The notes below the pieces were generated by a model, which saw only the letters and a program-made list of their open reading frames with translations, ran no database searches and was not told the origin of the DNA. Below, one piece after another: positions 10,256-18,565 of a DNA stretch of 64,000 nt; position 1 is the stretch's first letter, and each line of letters begins with the position of its first letter. Both the position numbers and the translations under genes were made by a program. The DNA comes from Humibacillus xanthopallidus (GTDB taxonomy: Bacteria; Actinomycetota; Actinomycetes; Actinomycetales; Dermatophilaceae): NCBI RefSeq assembly GCF_006717145.1, contig NZ_VFQF01000002.1:1116001-1180000 (forward strand), written 5' to 3'.

Positions 10256-11007
10256 TAGATCTCCAGTCGCTGTCCACCGTCGAGCGGGATGACTGCTCCG
10301 GTGATAAAAGGGTTGTTGACGAGGTAGGCGAGCGCATCCGCGACCTCGCTCGGCTCGCCGAGCCGACCGGCTGGTGTGGTGGAGATGGCCCAATCGACGA
10401 CGCCCTGCCCGGCGGAGCGGGTCATTTCGGTGTCGATGTTGCCGGGAGCGATGCCGTTGACGGTGATCCCGTGGGCCCCGAGCTCGCGTGCCATAGCAGT
10501 CGTCACGGTGGCCAGTGCCGATTTCGCAGCGGTGTAGGCCAACACCGCCGAGGAGCCCTTGTCGGCGTAGGTGGTGTGGATGTTGATGATCCGGCCGAAG
10601 CCCTGGTCTTTCATGCCGGGCGCAACGGCCTTGATCAGCAGGATCGGTGCAATGACGTGCTCGGCGAAGGTCGTTGCCGAGTCCGCAAACGTTGCCGCGC
10701 TCCACTCAGACGGTCGCAGGATGCGCCCGGCATTGTTGACCAGGACCGAGATCGCGTCGCCCACGGCCAGCTCGGCGGCCAGATTCTCTACGGCCGCCTT
10801 GTCGCTCAGGTCAGCTTGAACGGCGCGGTGGACTCCAGGGCCCGGGAGGTCGGCGACGAACTTCTCGGCGATGTCGCTCTGCTCTCGGTAGACGACGATG
10901 ACGGCCGCCCCGGCGCTCGCCAGCCGCTCGCTCATGGCAGCGCCGAGCCCCCGGGTGCCGCCGGTGACGACAGCAGTCCGTCCAGTCAGTTGCAGGTCGT
11001 TTGTCAT
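10255..11007 (-). CDS. short-chain dehydrogenase/reductase (SDR)
   Basis: The 250-residue classical SDR has the NAD(P)-binding motif TGGTRGLG (about residue 16), the NNAG motif (about residue 90), and the catalytic Tyr-Lys pair in YTAAKSAL (about residue 152). The C-terminal GG-E segment is typical of FabG-like enzymes. An Arg after the first glycine turn and in VYREQSD suggests NADPH use. It reduces or oxidises an unknown alcohol/carbonyl. It lies 77 bases downstream of the methyltransferase gene and overlaps the cupin gene, in the NACHT operon. Confidence 0.9.
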   Translation of the reverse strand: MTNDLQLTGRTAVVTGGTRGLGAAMSERLASAGAAVIVVYREQSDIAEKFVADLPGPGVHRAVQADLSDKAAVENLAAELAVGDAISVLVNNAGRILRPSEWSAATFADSATTFAEHVIAPILLIKAVAPGMKDQGFGRIINIHTTYADKGSSAVLAYTAAKSALATVTTAMARELGAHGITVNGIAPGNIDTEMTRSAGQGVVDWAISTTPAGRLGEPSEVADALAYLVNNPFITGAVIPLDGGQRLEI

Positions 11008-11084
11008 CTTGGGTTCCTCTTTCTCGTAGTGAGCTGCAACCCAGTCGGAAGACGGGTGCTGGTCGTGTTTCTCGGCGACGTAGG

Positions 11085-11804
11085 TCAGTCGTCTGGCTTC
11101 TGTCCGATCGCGATGATCGTGCCGCCGAGGCGCGGGAAGACCCGTGCAAGCAGCGGGAGGTTGTAGCGCTTCCCGCGTCGGTGGAAGTCCACGAAGTTGC
11201 TGCGCACGTCGAGCGTTCTGAAACCAACACTGCTGAAAGCGCGATCCAACAACTCCGGGGTGAAGGGCCGGATGTGCAGCCGGATGTAGTCGTGAAGCGG
11301 GTCAATGTGGCGGGGAGCCTTGCCCAGAAGGAACCTGAGTCGATCCTGCAAGGTCGCGATGTTCGGCGTCGTCACCAACAGGAGGCCACCTGGCACAAGG
11401 ACGCGGTGGCACTCGTCAAGAAACCGCCGGGGGTCGAAGAGGTGCTCGATCAGCTCGCCGCAGAAGATCGCGTCGACGGATGCGCTATCCAGGGGAAGGC
11501 CGGCGGTGACGTCCGCGCAGATCTTGGTTGTGAAGCCCGTGGCACCCTCAAGGGCCTCCGCAGACGCGTCGATGGCGATGCGGACAGCCTGCGGGTAGCT
11601 CTCCTTGCCGACAGGGCTACTGTCGCCGGGGCCAATATCCACGAGGACAAGGTTGGCGCTGGTGGGCGCAAGGTGCGCGTGCAGCAGTTCCGTCGCGACC
11701 TGCGTTCGTCGGCTGTGGTAGATGCTGGAGATGTACTCGAAAGCGCCCGGCTTGGCGTAGTGCTCCTGGTTGGCGCGGAGCGCCTGCTTGGCGGGGTCAG
11801 TCAT
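11085..11804 (-). CDS. class I SAM-dependent methyltransferase
   Basis: The 239-residue protein has the SAM-binding motif VDIGPGD (about residue 57), an acidic end of strand 2 (IAID), and the later segment IFCGELIEHLFDP with RVLVPGGLLLVTTPN. These are features of the UbiE/COQ5-like small-molecule methyltransferase group. I start it at the ATG at 11804, which overlaps the NACHT gene stop by 8 bases and follows GGGAG by eight bases; a start 18 bases upstream is also open. The substrate is unknown. Coupling to the NACHT gene suggests a shared function. Confidence 0.87.
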   Translation of the reverse strand: MTDPAKQALRANQEHYAKPGAFEYISSIYHSRRTQVATELLHAHLAPTSANLVLVDIGPGDSSPVGKESYPQAVRIAIDASAEALEGATGFTTKICADVTAGLPLDSASVDAIFCGELIEHLFDPRRFLDECHRVLVPGGLLLVTTPNIATLQDRLRFLLGKAPRHIDPLHDYIRLHIRPFTPELLDRAFSSVGFRTLDVRSNFVDFHRRGKRYNLPLLARVFPRLGGTIIAIGQKPDD

Positions 11805-14574
11805 CACGTACTCCCAGCTCATCGAGTAGCTCGCCGAGCTCGCGGGTCTCGGGCCAGTCCTTGGTGCGGGGGTCGCTCTGGAAGTGCGTCTGAACCCAGT
11901 TCAGAAGATCACGGTTCTCGAAGAGCGTGCTGGTCACCGAGTCACGAGAGATCGTGCGGTGATGGTACAGATCCAGGATGGTGTACAGATCCAGGCGCCA
12001 ACTGCCGAAGTCGGTCTCGATCGACAGCTGGTAGATCAGTCGCGACACCGTCGAGCTCACTGTATTGAGCCGTCGGTCAAGGTACGGCTGCACGGGGTCG
12101 AAGGGCTGGTCGCCGAAGAACGACAGGTGGTAGCCGATATTGAGATCATTGGCGGCCGTCGTACGGCCAAGCGTGCGCTCTCGGCGCAGCGACTCGATGT
12201 ACTGATCGATGCCCTTAGTCTCGCCACCGAAGCTGAGCCCGATGGCAAGACCCCTGCTCACCCATGGGTCATGCTCGATTGCGAGCCGGTCGAGCATGAG
12301 GTTGCGGACCGGTTCGAGCGGGAGCGACGACAGGTAATAGCAGATCTGCTGAATCGTCGAGCGCAGGCGGATGGAGTCCGGCTCGCGTGCAGCCTCGCGG
12401 TCGTAGCTGGCCAGCGCGCCCTGAAGGTTTTGGGCAAGCTGACGAGCGATGCCCGATGACGACGACGTGTTCTTCAGCTCGTCCTTGATGAAGTCAGAGA
12501 CCTGCGGGGAGAGGTACTGTCGGAACACCGAGGCGGCTGCTTCCGGTCCCGTCTTCGCGGCGTTGATGATGTACCGCGCCACCAGGAACTCCTGGAAGGT
12601 CTTGTGCATGAACTCGAAACTGTCGAACTGCGTGGTACCCGAGCCGACGGCCTCGGCCCCGATCAGAATCGAGTGCAACTCAAGATCCCGTGCGTACGCC
12701 TTGACTTCGTCGGGCGTCTTGTCGAACAGCATCTCGGTCAACGCCTGTCGGATCTGTCCATCGGTGAACGAGGGTGCAGTCTGGAGGCCGGGAGTGCCTT
12801 CGTCGTAGAAGCGCCATGCGAGGTGCGTCAGTAAGTCGAGCTTGTCGGCCGACTCAAGGACGCTCCCGCGCCGGGCGGCTTCGTTGCGGAGGGTCTGCAC
12901 GATCCACTGCCGGTGTAGTGATAACGAGTTCAGCTCCAGCGGGAGGTTGTTCTCGCCGGGTGGGATGAGGTCGAGCGCCATGTTGAGGCGCAGCGGGATC
13001 GAGAGGAGCGACTCGACGTTAGGCGACTCAAGCCGACGCTTAAGGCCCTCGACCACGCTCAGATCGTCAGTGTGGAAGACGTGCCGGTGGTAGGCGTCGA
13101 TGTAGCGCTCGATCGTCGGCACGTCCCACGGCCGCATCTCCAGTACAGTGCGCCCCTCTACGAGAGTCGTTCCGGTGAGGAACTGCTCGTAGAACTGTGT
13201 GCGGCAGGCAATGACGTCCGCGCCCTGAAGGCTCTCGTTCTCGATCGCCTCGCGGACCTGCGGCAGGGTTCCCGACGCCAGAAGCTCGTCCAGGGAGTCC
13301 ATGACGACGACGTCTCGACCATCGGTGAGCACCGCTGCTTTGCTGAGGTTGACGGCGCGCAGGTCGATCAGCACGGGAATGCGGTCAACATTGTCCGGCA
13401 ACCGTGCGGCAAGGGCCAGGAAGATCAGGCGGCAGACCAAGGATTTTCCCGCTCCCGGAGGAGCCACAATCAGGTATTGCTCACCGTTGTCCCGCAGCTT
13501 CTCGGTCAGGTGCTTCACGACATCAGCGATTGGCTGGTTGCGATTTGCGCCCGCGCGGATGGACGCCGTCGCGGGCATCCGGAGCGCGGTGTTGCTGTCC
13601 AAGTCGCGCAGGGTCAGCGTCGATGACCCGGTGACCTTCAAGCTGAGCAAGCGGTCTCGCTCTGCCGCCAGGTCACTGCGTGTCGCCGAGACCTCCGCCC
13701 GCGACGGCATCGGTTTCTGCGCCTCCCGGGTCGCGCCCGGCGTCGCGGGAAGGATGTACGTCGGCTTGTTCGCACGCTCGTCAAGCCATCGGGCGACCCT
13801 AGCTTCGATGGTCGACACGTTCACCGTGTCCAGCTCGTTGTGGACCCCGAGCTTGGTAAGCGCGATCTTGGCGTCGGAGAACAGCTCGGAAGCCCGCTGT
13901 GTGTCACCGAGATGCGCCGTAAGGCCGACGCGGAGCTCCCACAGGGTCGGAAGGGCGACAGATTCCAGCTCGAACTGGCCCAGGGCGAGGAGGAGCCCGT
14001 CGGCGTCGTAGTTGGTGTGCTTGACGATGCCGCCGAAGTAGGAAGCGATGGCGTGCTCCCGTAGCGCCGACGCCGTCGTCACCTCCTCGATCCATATCGA
14101 GACCTCGTCGTCTGGCGACACCCACTCCGTCGGAGGCTTGATTCGTCCCAGCGTCTTGATCGTGGGATGCAGCAACGGCATGACCGGCTCGAGTTGCTTG
14201 AGCGCCGCGACTGGCTCTCCAGCGTCGGCGAGGTCACTTGCGTGGCTGAGGCGATCGGCGATGTCCAGAAGGTCGACCGCGGCGCGATCGAGCGTCAGCG
14301 AGTAGGCCCCAGTTCCCTTCGCCTCCAAGCTGTAGCCGGTGATCCCGTGGTCGGTGAGGAGCTTCTTGATGCCCGGCGCGTTGCCACGGATCTTGCTGGT
14401 GTCGCGTTCCTCCGGGTCGTCATACCAGCCGGCCGCTGCGAGCGAGTCCCCGTCGACCGTCTCGCTGGCCTTGAGCAGCAGGGCGGTCAGGATGCGCGAG
14501 GGCTTGTTGTCGCGGATCTCTTTGCCGCCGAGCAGGAGTCCATTGATCACAGAAATCGGGTAGCTCGCGGTCAC
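11797..14574 (-). CDS. NACHT-family STAND ATPase with SARP-like N-terminus
   Basis: This is a 925-residue protein starting at a GTG nine bases after GGAAGGAGG. Residues about 1-100 resemble an OmpR-type winged helix (VINGLLLGGKEIRDNKPSRILTALLL), and residues about 100-260 resemble a bacterial transcriptional activation (BTAD) helical domain; together this is the SARP layout. The NACHT core follows: Walker A APPGAGKS (about 371) and Walker B VVVMDSLDELL (about 421), then a helical region with FEFMHKTFQEFLVARYI, the conserved NACHT-associated winged-helix segment. The C-terminal 250 residues are probably the sensor. NACHT proteins serve in antiphage defence and as transcriptional switches. Here the SARP end favours regulation, while the mobile context favours defence. 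Confidence 0.85.
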   Translation of the reverse strand: MTASYPISVINGLLLGGKEIRDNKPSRILTALLLKASETVDGDSLAAAGWYDDPEERDTSKIRGNAPGIKKLLTDHGITGYSLEAKGTGAYSLTLDRAAVDLLDIADRLSHASDLADAGEPVAALKQLEPVMPLLHPTIKTLGRIKPPTEWVSPDDEVSIWIEEVTTASALREHAIASYFGGIVKHTNYDADGLLLALGQFELESVALPTLWELRVGLTAHLGDTQRASELFSDAKIALTKLGVHNELDTVNVSTIEARVARWLDERANKPTYILPATPGATREAQKPMPSRAEVSATRSDLAAERDRLLSLKVTGSSTLTLRDLDSNTALRMPATASIRAGANRNQPIADVVKHLTEKLRDNGEQYLIVAPPGAGKSLVCRLIFLALAARLPDNVDRIPVLIDLRAVNLSKAAVLTDGRDVVVMDSLDELLASGTLPQVREAIENESLQGADVIACRTQFYEQFLTGTTLVEGRTVLEMRPWDVPTIERYIDAYHRHVFHTDDLSVVEGLKRRLESPNVESLLSIPLRLNMALDLIPPGENNLPLELNSLSLHRQWIVQTLRNEAARRGSVLESADKLDLLTHLAWRFYDEGTPGLQTAPSFTDGQIRQALTEMLFDKTPDEVKAYARDLELHSILIGAEAVGSGTTQFDSFEFMHKTFQEFLVARYIINAAKTGPEAAASVFRQYLSPQVSDFIKDELKNTSSSSGIARQLAQNLQGALASYDREAAREPDSIRLRSTIQQICYYLSSLPLEPVRNLMLDRLAIEHDPWVSRGLAIGLSFGGETKGIDQYIESLRRERTLGRTTAANDLNIGYHLSFFGDQPFDPVQPYLDRRLNTVSSTVSRLIYQLSIETDFGSWRLDLYTILDLYHHRTISRDSVTSTLFENRDLLNWVQTHFQSDPRTKDWPETRELGELLDELGVRDD

Positions 14575-14632
14575 GTCCTCGCCTCCTTCCTGCTGCCCGG
14601 AAAACCACGGTAGTAGCCCGGCTGTGGCCGCG

Positions 14633-14685
14633 TGTTGACGACTGTCGAAACCACACCCACGACAGTCCCCCATTAGGCGTCAACA
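14633..14685. promoter_or_regulatory. nested inverted repeat between two divergent operons
   Basis: TGTTGACGACTGTCG at 14633-14647 is mirrored by CGACAGTC (14660-14667) and CGTCAACA (14678-14685). Further GTTGAC copies follow at about 14694, 14731 and 14740. The array lies 58 bases before the NACHT gene start and 150 bases before the 14836 start, in the divergent promoter region. It is a candidate operator for the NACHT protein's SARP-like domain, since SARPs bind short direct repeats. Confidence 0.5.
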
Positions 14686-14835
14686 GTCGGCTGGTTGACA
14701 TACCGAGGCACTCGACCGGGCGGCCGTGTGTTGACGGGTGTTGAGTTCAGGCGCCTCCAACAGAGCCGAACGACCACCCCCAGCGTGCTTGCCACGCTTT
14801 ATCCAGTGTCCACATCGAGCGGGAGGAGCCAGGCC

Positions 14836-15015
14836 ATGAAGAACCCCAGCAACGGCATTACGTATTGGCCGTACGAGGTGTGCGACGACACCGGCGTCGT
14901 GACCTCTGGTCTCATCTTCGCGCCCTCCGCCGCGAGTGCCGCCTGGCACGTGATGCGCTTCGTCGCGCCGACCGCGCAGGTGCACGTCCTCGACGAAGGC
15001 GAGGGGGCCGCATGA
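14836..15015 (+). CDS. small protein, 59 aa, first gene of the zincin/OmpA operon
   Basis: The ATG at 14836 follows a strong GGGAGGAG site by seven bases. The 59-residue product reads MKNPSNGITYWPYEVCDDTG..., has one hydrophobic patch (GLIFAPSAASAAW) and an acidic C-terminus. I do not recognise it. Its stop overlaps the next start (ATGA), so it is translationally coupled to the SprT-like zincin and may be a small partner or inhibitor of that protein. Confidence 0.6.
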   Translation: MKNPSNGITYWPYEVCDDTGVVTSGLIFAPSAASAAWHVMRFVAPTAQVHVLDEGEGAA

Positions 15016-15839
15016 TCGACCGCGCTCTCCTGCAGGCGAACGCCGCGCCCACGTCGGTGCTCGCGGAGCCGCACAGTCTCCTCCAGGACGCCGTCCTCAC
15101 AGCGCTCTCCGCCTGGTCGGAGGAGGCGACCGGTCTGCTGGAGTACTTCCAGGACAACATCGCCTTCCATCTCAGCCTCGACGGCCGGCCGACGGTGCTC
15201 GGCTCGTTCAGCAAGAACGCGCTGGTCTTCTCCGACACCGAGGTCTCGACGATCCAGATCCACCTCGGCGAGATCCTGCGTCTTGTTTTGCCGGCCCAGC
15301 GCGCGACGCAGTTGGTCGTCACCGCGTTGCACGAGCTGGCCCATGCCAACGCCGCTCTCGACGGCGTCAAGGACACTAGCCGCGGCGGCCGCTACCACAA
15401 CCGCAAGTTCGGTCGTCATGCCGCCGGCCTCGGTCTGCAGACCGAGTTGGCGCCGCAGATCGGTGTCATCACCACCGGCCTCGCGCCCCACGTTCTCTCG
15501 GTGCTCGGCGACGCACTCGTCGACATCGAGGCGGCGCTGGTGATGGAGCTGCCCGGCCCGGTGCTGGGGCCGCTCTCGGCCGCCGCCGCGAGCTCCGCCG
15601 GGTTCGACGCCGCCAGCGAAGAGACCACGCTGCCGAAGCACATCAGCGCGGTCTGCGCCTGCGTGGAGATTGCGGGCCGTCCCCGACGGCTTCGCATGGC
15701 AGCTGGCTCCTGGCTCGCGGGGCCGGTGGTCTGCGGCGTCTGCCACGCACCCTTTCGACCCGTTGTCGGGTCCCTGTCAACCGCTGGTCGCACGAAAGCC
15801 ACCAGCGGGGCCGCATCCCCCACGAAAGGAGCCCCGTAA
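15012..15839 (+). CDS. SprT-like zinc metalloprotease-domain protein
   Basis: The 275-residue protein contains HELAHANAALDGVKDTS (about residue 100), followed by GGRYHNRKFGRHA. An HExxH zinc helix followed by D and a third His in RYHN is the SprT/WSS1 pattern, found in proteases that cleave DNA-bound proteins and in related domains of mobile elements. Two Cys pairs near the C-terminus (CAC at about 215; CGVC at about 241) could form a zinc ribbon, again as in SprT proteins. The start ATG overlaps the previous stop by four bases, and the stop overlaps the next ATG (TAATG). The protease role is inferred from these motifs. Confidence 0.75.
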   Translation: MIDRALLQANAAPTSVLAEPHSLLQDAVLTALSAWSEEATGLLEYFQDNIAFHLSLDGRPTVLGSFSKNALVFSDTEVSTIQIHLGEILRLVLPAQRATQLVVTALHELAHANAALDGVKDTSRGGRYHNRKFGRHAAGLGLQTELAPQIGVITTGLAPHVLSVLGDALVDIEAALVMELPGPVLGPLSAAAASSAGFDAASEETTLPKHISAVCACVEIAGRPRRLRMAAGSWLAGPVVCGVCHAPFRPVVGSLSTAGRTKATSGAASPTKGAP

Positions 15840-17092
15840 TGGCCACCAAGAAGGAGATCAAGAAGAAGGTGCGCGCCAGCTCGACGCGCACCCACAACCG
15901 CCGCAAGACCCCTTGGTATTCCCGCGCCCCGAGGTGGGTGCTGGTGCTTGGGACCGTCATCGCGCTGGCGCTGCTCGGCACCGGCGGCGCTGTCTCCTAC
16001 GCGAAGTACAAGCTCGACTCGTTGGTGCCGAGACTCCCAATCATCGGCACCATCGTCTACACCGCGCCGACCGCCAACGAGCAGGCCATCGACCTGCCGA
16101 CGTCGGTCACCGACCTGGTCACGCAGGCGGCTGACGCCAGCTCCGGCTTCCGGCTCGTGCGCGTCGATGGGGACGGCACGATCAGCTCGAAGGTTGTCGA
16201 TGCCACGCCGAAGTTGCCCGACGGTGAGGTTGCAAAGGTCGAGGCCCGCAAGCGCGACGCCACCAACGCCCTGCTGGACAACCTCAAGGGGGACCTCAAC
16301 GGAGCCGTGGCCACGGTGTCGGGGGAGTCGCTGCTCGGCGGCCTCCAGCGCCTGACCAACCTCGACACCACCAAGCCGGTGATCCTCATCGGCTCGCTGC
16401 TCGACACCACGAGTCCCTTCGACTTCCGCTCGCTCGGCTTCGATACCAACGTGCCTGAGCTGGCCGACAAGCTGAAGCAGGCAGATGAGCTGCCGAAGCT
16501 CGACGGTGCCGACATCCGCATCGTGGTGCGCGGCACGGCAGGCGACCAGCCGCAGCTGCGCACCGTCCAGAACGACTACCGCCAGGCTGCCTGGTCTACG
16601 GTCTTGAAGGCCAGTGGTGCTAGCTCGGTCAGCTTCAGCTATCCCGACGGCAGCACGCCCACCGCGACCGTGCCCGCGCCGGTGGTGCCGATCCCGCCGC
16701 CGCCAAGCACCCCGGTGGTGCCGGAGTCGACGCCGACCGGCACCATTTGCACCTTGCTCGGCGGCACCTACTTCCAGCCCGACAAGCCGGTGCTGCTCGA
16801 TCGCGTGGCCACCCTCAAGGCGATCGAGAAGTGCGTCGCGGCCATGCCGCCCGGCGCGAAGGTGACGGTCACCGGCTACACCGCCGGTGCTGACCCGAAG
16901 AACAGCTTCGCGCTAACCCTCAGCCAGCAGCGCGCTGACGTCGTGCGCGATCTGCTCGTCGCCCTGGGCATCGCCAAGGGCGACATCACGACCTTCGGCA
17001 AGGGCAACTCGAACGACCGCCCGTACCCGAAGGCCCCCGACGACCCCCGCAACCGCTGCGTCGTCATCACCGCCGACACCGGCACCAAGTAG
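15839..17092 (+). CDS. single-TM protein with C-terminal OmpA domain
   Basis: This is a 417-residue protein. Residues 1-32 are strongly basic, residues about 33-52 form one transmembrane helix (WVLVLGTVIALALLGTGGAV), and a long extracytoplasmic region follows. A proline-rich linker (about 275-295) leads to an OmpA-like peptidoglycan-binding domain: the segment beginning YFQPDKPVLL, then VTVTGYTAGAD and LSQQRADVVRDLLVALGI. The domain would hold the protein to the cell wall. The layout (short cytoplasmic end, one TM, OmpA domain) resembles MotB and ZorB, stator parts of motor and Zorya complexes. I see no clear essential Asp in the TM, so that comparison is structural only. Confidence 0.75.
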   Translation: MATKKEIKKKVRASSTRTHNRRKTPWYSRAPRWVLVLGTVIALALLGTGGAVSYAKYKLDSLVPRLPIIGTIVYTAPTANEQAIDLPTSVTDLVTQAADASSGFRLVRVDGDGTISSKVVDATPKLPDGEVAKVEARKRDATNALLDNLKGDLNGAVATVSGESLLGGLQRLTNLDTTKPVILIGSLLDTTSPFDFRSLGFDTNVPELADKLKQADELPKLDGADIRIVVRGTAGDQPQLRTVQNDYRQAAWSTVLKASGASSVSFSYPDGSTPTATVPAPVVPIPPPPSTPVVPESTPTGTICTLLGGTYFQPDKPVLLDRVATLKAIEKCVAAMPPGAKVTVTGYTAGADPKNSFALTLSQQRADVVRDLLVALGIAKGDITTFGKGNSNDRPYPKAPDDPRNRCVVITADTGTK

Positions 17093-17108
17093 GAGAGGAA
17101 CAACCACC

Positions 17109-18509
17109 ATGAGTGAGAGCAACGTCGTGCTCCTCCACCCCGAGGAGCCGCACGAGCCCGGCCCGATCTGGAGCGGGCCGACGCCCAAGCCCAAGCTGAC
17201 CGAGACCCAGGCAGTCAAAAAGGGCAAGTTCGTCGACCGCAAGACCTTCCGCTTCGTCGACCTGCTCTTCGGCCTCGTCGTCGCGCACCACATCTCGTCT
17301 CGGACGCCGCGCAACCAGTGGGAGCCGACGCCGACCGTCACACAGCGGCTCTCCGCGCCGTACATCAAGGAGGGCCAGGACATCGTCGACATCCGGTTGG
17401 AGACCGACGTCGACCCCGAGCTTGACGCCATCGACGAGGGCGTCGAGCAGATCAGGGTGAACGTCGAGACGTTGGAGAAGGGACCGGGCGACGTCACCTC
17501 GCCCGAGACCAACAAGCCCTTCAGCGCCGCCGAAGGCGTCAGCCGCGCCAAGCAGGACGCCGACCAGATTGAGCGCGACCGAGCCGCCGGGGCGCGCATC
17601 CACGAGCGGGTGCCGAAATGGCTGCGCATCGTGGGCCACCTGATGCCGTTCATCGAACTGCTCGGTTTGCTCAGCTTCGCCAGCTTCGAGTTGAACGTGC
17701 CGCTGCTGGCGCCCTGGGTGAACCTTCTCACCTGGAGCTTGTGCGTCGTGATCGTGGTGGTGATCTGCATTGCGCTCAAGGTCTCGGTCGACCGCGCCGC
17801 GACCCATCACAACCAGGCGCGCGAGAGTGAACTCTACGGCCAGAACCACGAGGCCGAGGCCAGCCGCAAGCACCGCCTCGGCTGGGGCATCGCTGCTGGC
17901 CTGATCGCGCTAGTCATCACGGTCTGCTTGCTGGAGCGGGCCGTCGTGGCGCTCACGGCCGCCCGCCCACTGGCGGCGCTGACCCTGGTCGCCCTGGCGG
18001 TGATTGCTGGCATCGCCTGCCCGGTCGTCGCCTTCGCGGCCACGGCCTTCGACGGCTCAAAGGTGCGCCGGGAGCACGACGTACTCGTCGAGCAGCTCGA
18101 TGACGACCGCGACGAGTGGGACGACCACATCGCCTCGATCGAGGAGGAGACCGCCCAGCTGCTGCAGACCGCTGGCGGCATCACGACGCGCATCTTCCCG
18201 TCGATCCGGGTCGAGGCCGAGGCCAAGGCCAACGAGGCCCGGCCGGTGTTCAACTTCCTGCGCCTGCAACTCGGGCTGCCGGAGGGTGACGCCCCGGCTG
18301 GTGGCACCCGGCTGCTATGGGGCCACGCAGGCAAGGCTCGCAGCGGCTCGATCTCCAACGGTCTTCCGGGCAGCGACGAGATCAGCCTGCAGGGCCTCAT
18401 CGACCGCTGGCTGCACGTGGAGTCGAAGCGTGGCGAGCTCAAGGCGCTGCTGGACCGTGTGGCCCAGCTCCCGCCCCACCCCTGGGACAAGTCCCGGCCC
18501 GACCAGTGA
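17109..18509 (+). CDS. four-TM membrane protein with cytoplasmic coiled coils
   Basis: The 466-residue protein begins MSESNVVLLHPEEPH. Residues 1-170 are soluble and highly charged. Two hydrophobic helices lie at about 176-225 and two more at about 258-315, separated by a basic/acidic loop (DRAATHHNQARESELYG). A long helical tail follows (about 318-466), with heptad-like Leu/Ile spacing. I do not recognise a family. It follows the OmpA gene by 16 bases with an AGGAG site, so the two membrane proteins are probably made together and may form one envelope complex. The TM count differs from the three TMs of ZorA. Confidence 0.65.
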   Translation: MSESNVVLLHPEEPHEPGPIWSGPTPKPKLTETQAVKKGKFVDRKTFRFVDLLFGLVVAHHISSRTPRNQWEPTPTVTQRLSAPYIKEGQDIVDIRLETDVDPELDAIDEGVEQIRVNVETLEKGPGDVTSPETNKPFSAAEGVSRAKQDADQIERDRAAGARIHERVPKWLRIVGHLMPFIELLGLLSFASFELNVPLLAPWVNLLTWSLCVVIVVVICIALKVSVDRAATHHNQARESELYGQNHEAEASRKHRLGWGIAAGLIALVITVCLLERAVVALTAARPLAALTLVALAVIAGIACPVVAFAATAFDGSKVRREHDVLVEQLDDDRDEWDDHIASIEEETAQLLQTAGGITTRIFPSIRVEAEAKANEARPVFNFLRLQLGLPEGDAPAGGTRLLWGHAGKARSGSISNGLPGSDEISLQGLIDRWLHVESKRGELKALLDRVAQLPPHPWDKSRPDQ

Positions 18510-18565
18510 TCTCACGGCGTAGCCCGGGGATTCACATCCCCGGCCGACGCAGGAAGGACACCCCC

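Noticed and set aside
14836..18509. Zorya defence system
   Set aside because: The one-TM OmpA protein resembles ZorB in layout, but the partner has four TMs rather than the ZorA plan, and ZorC/D/E homologues are absent.
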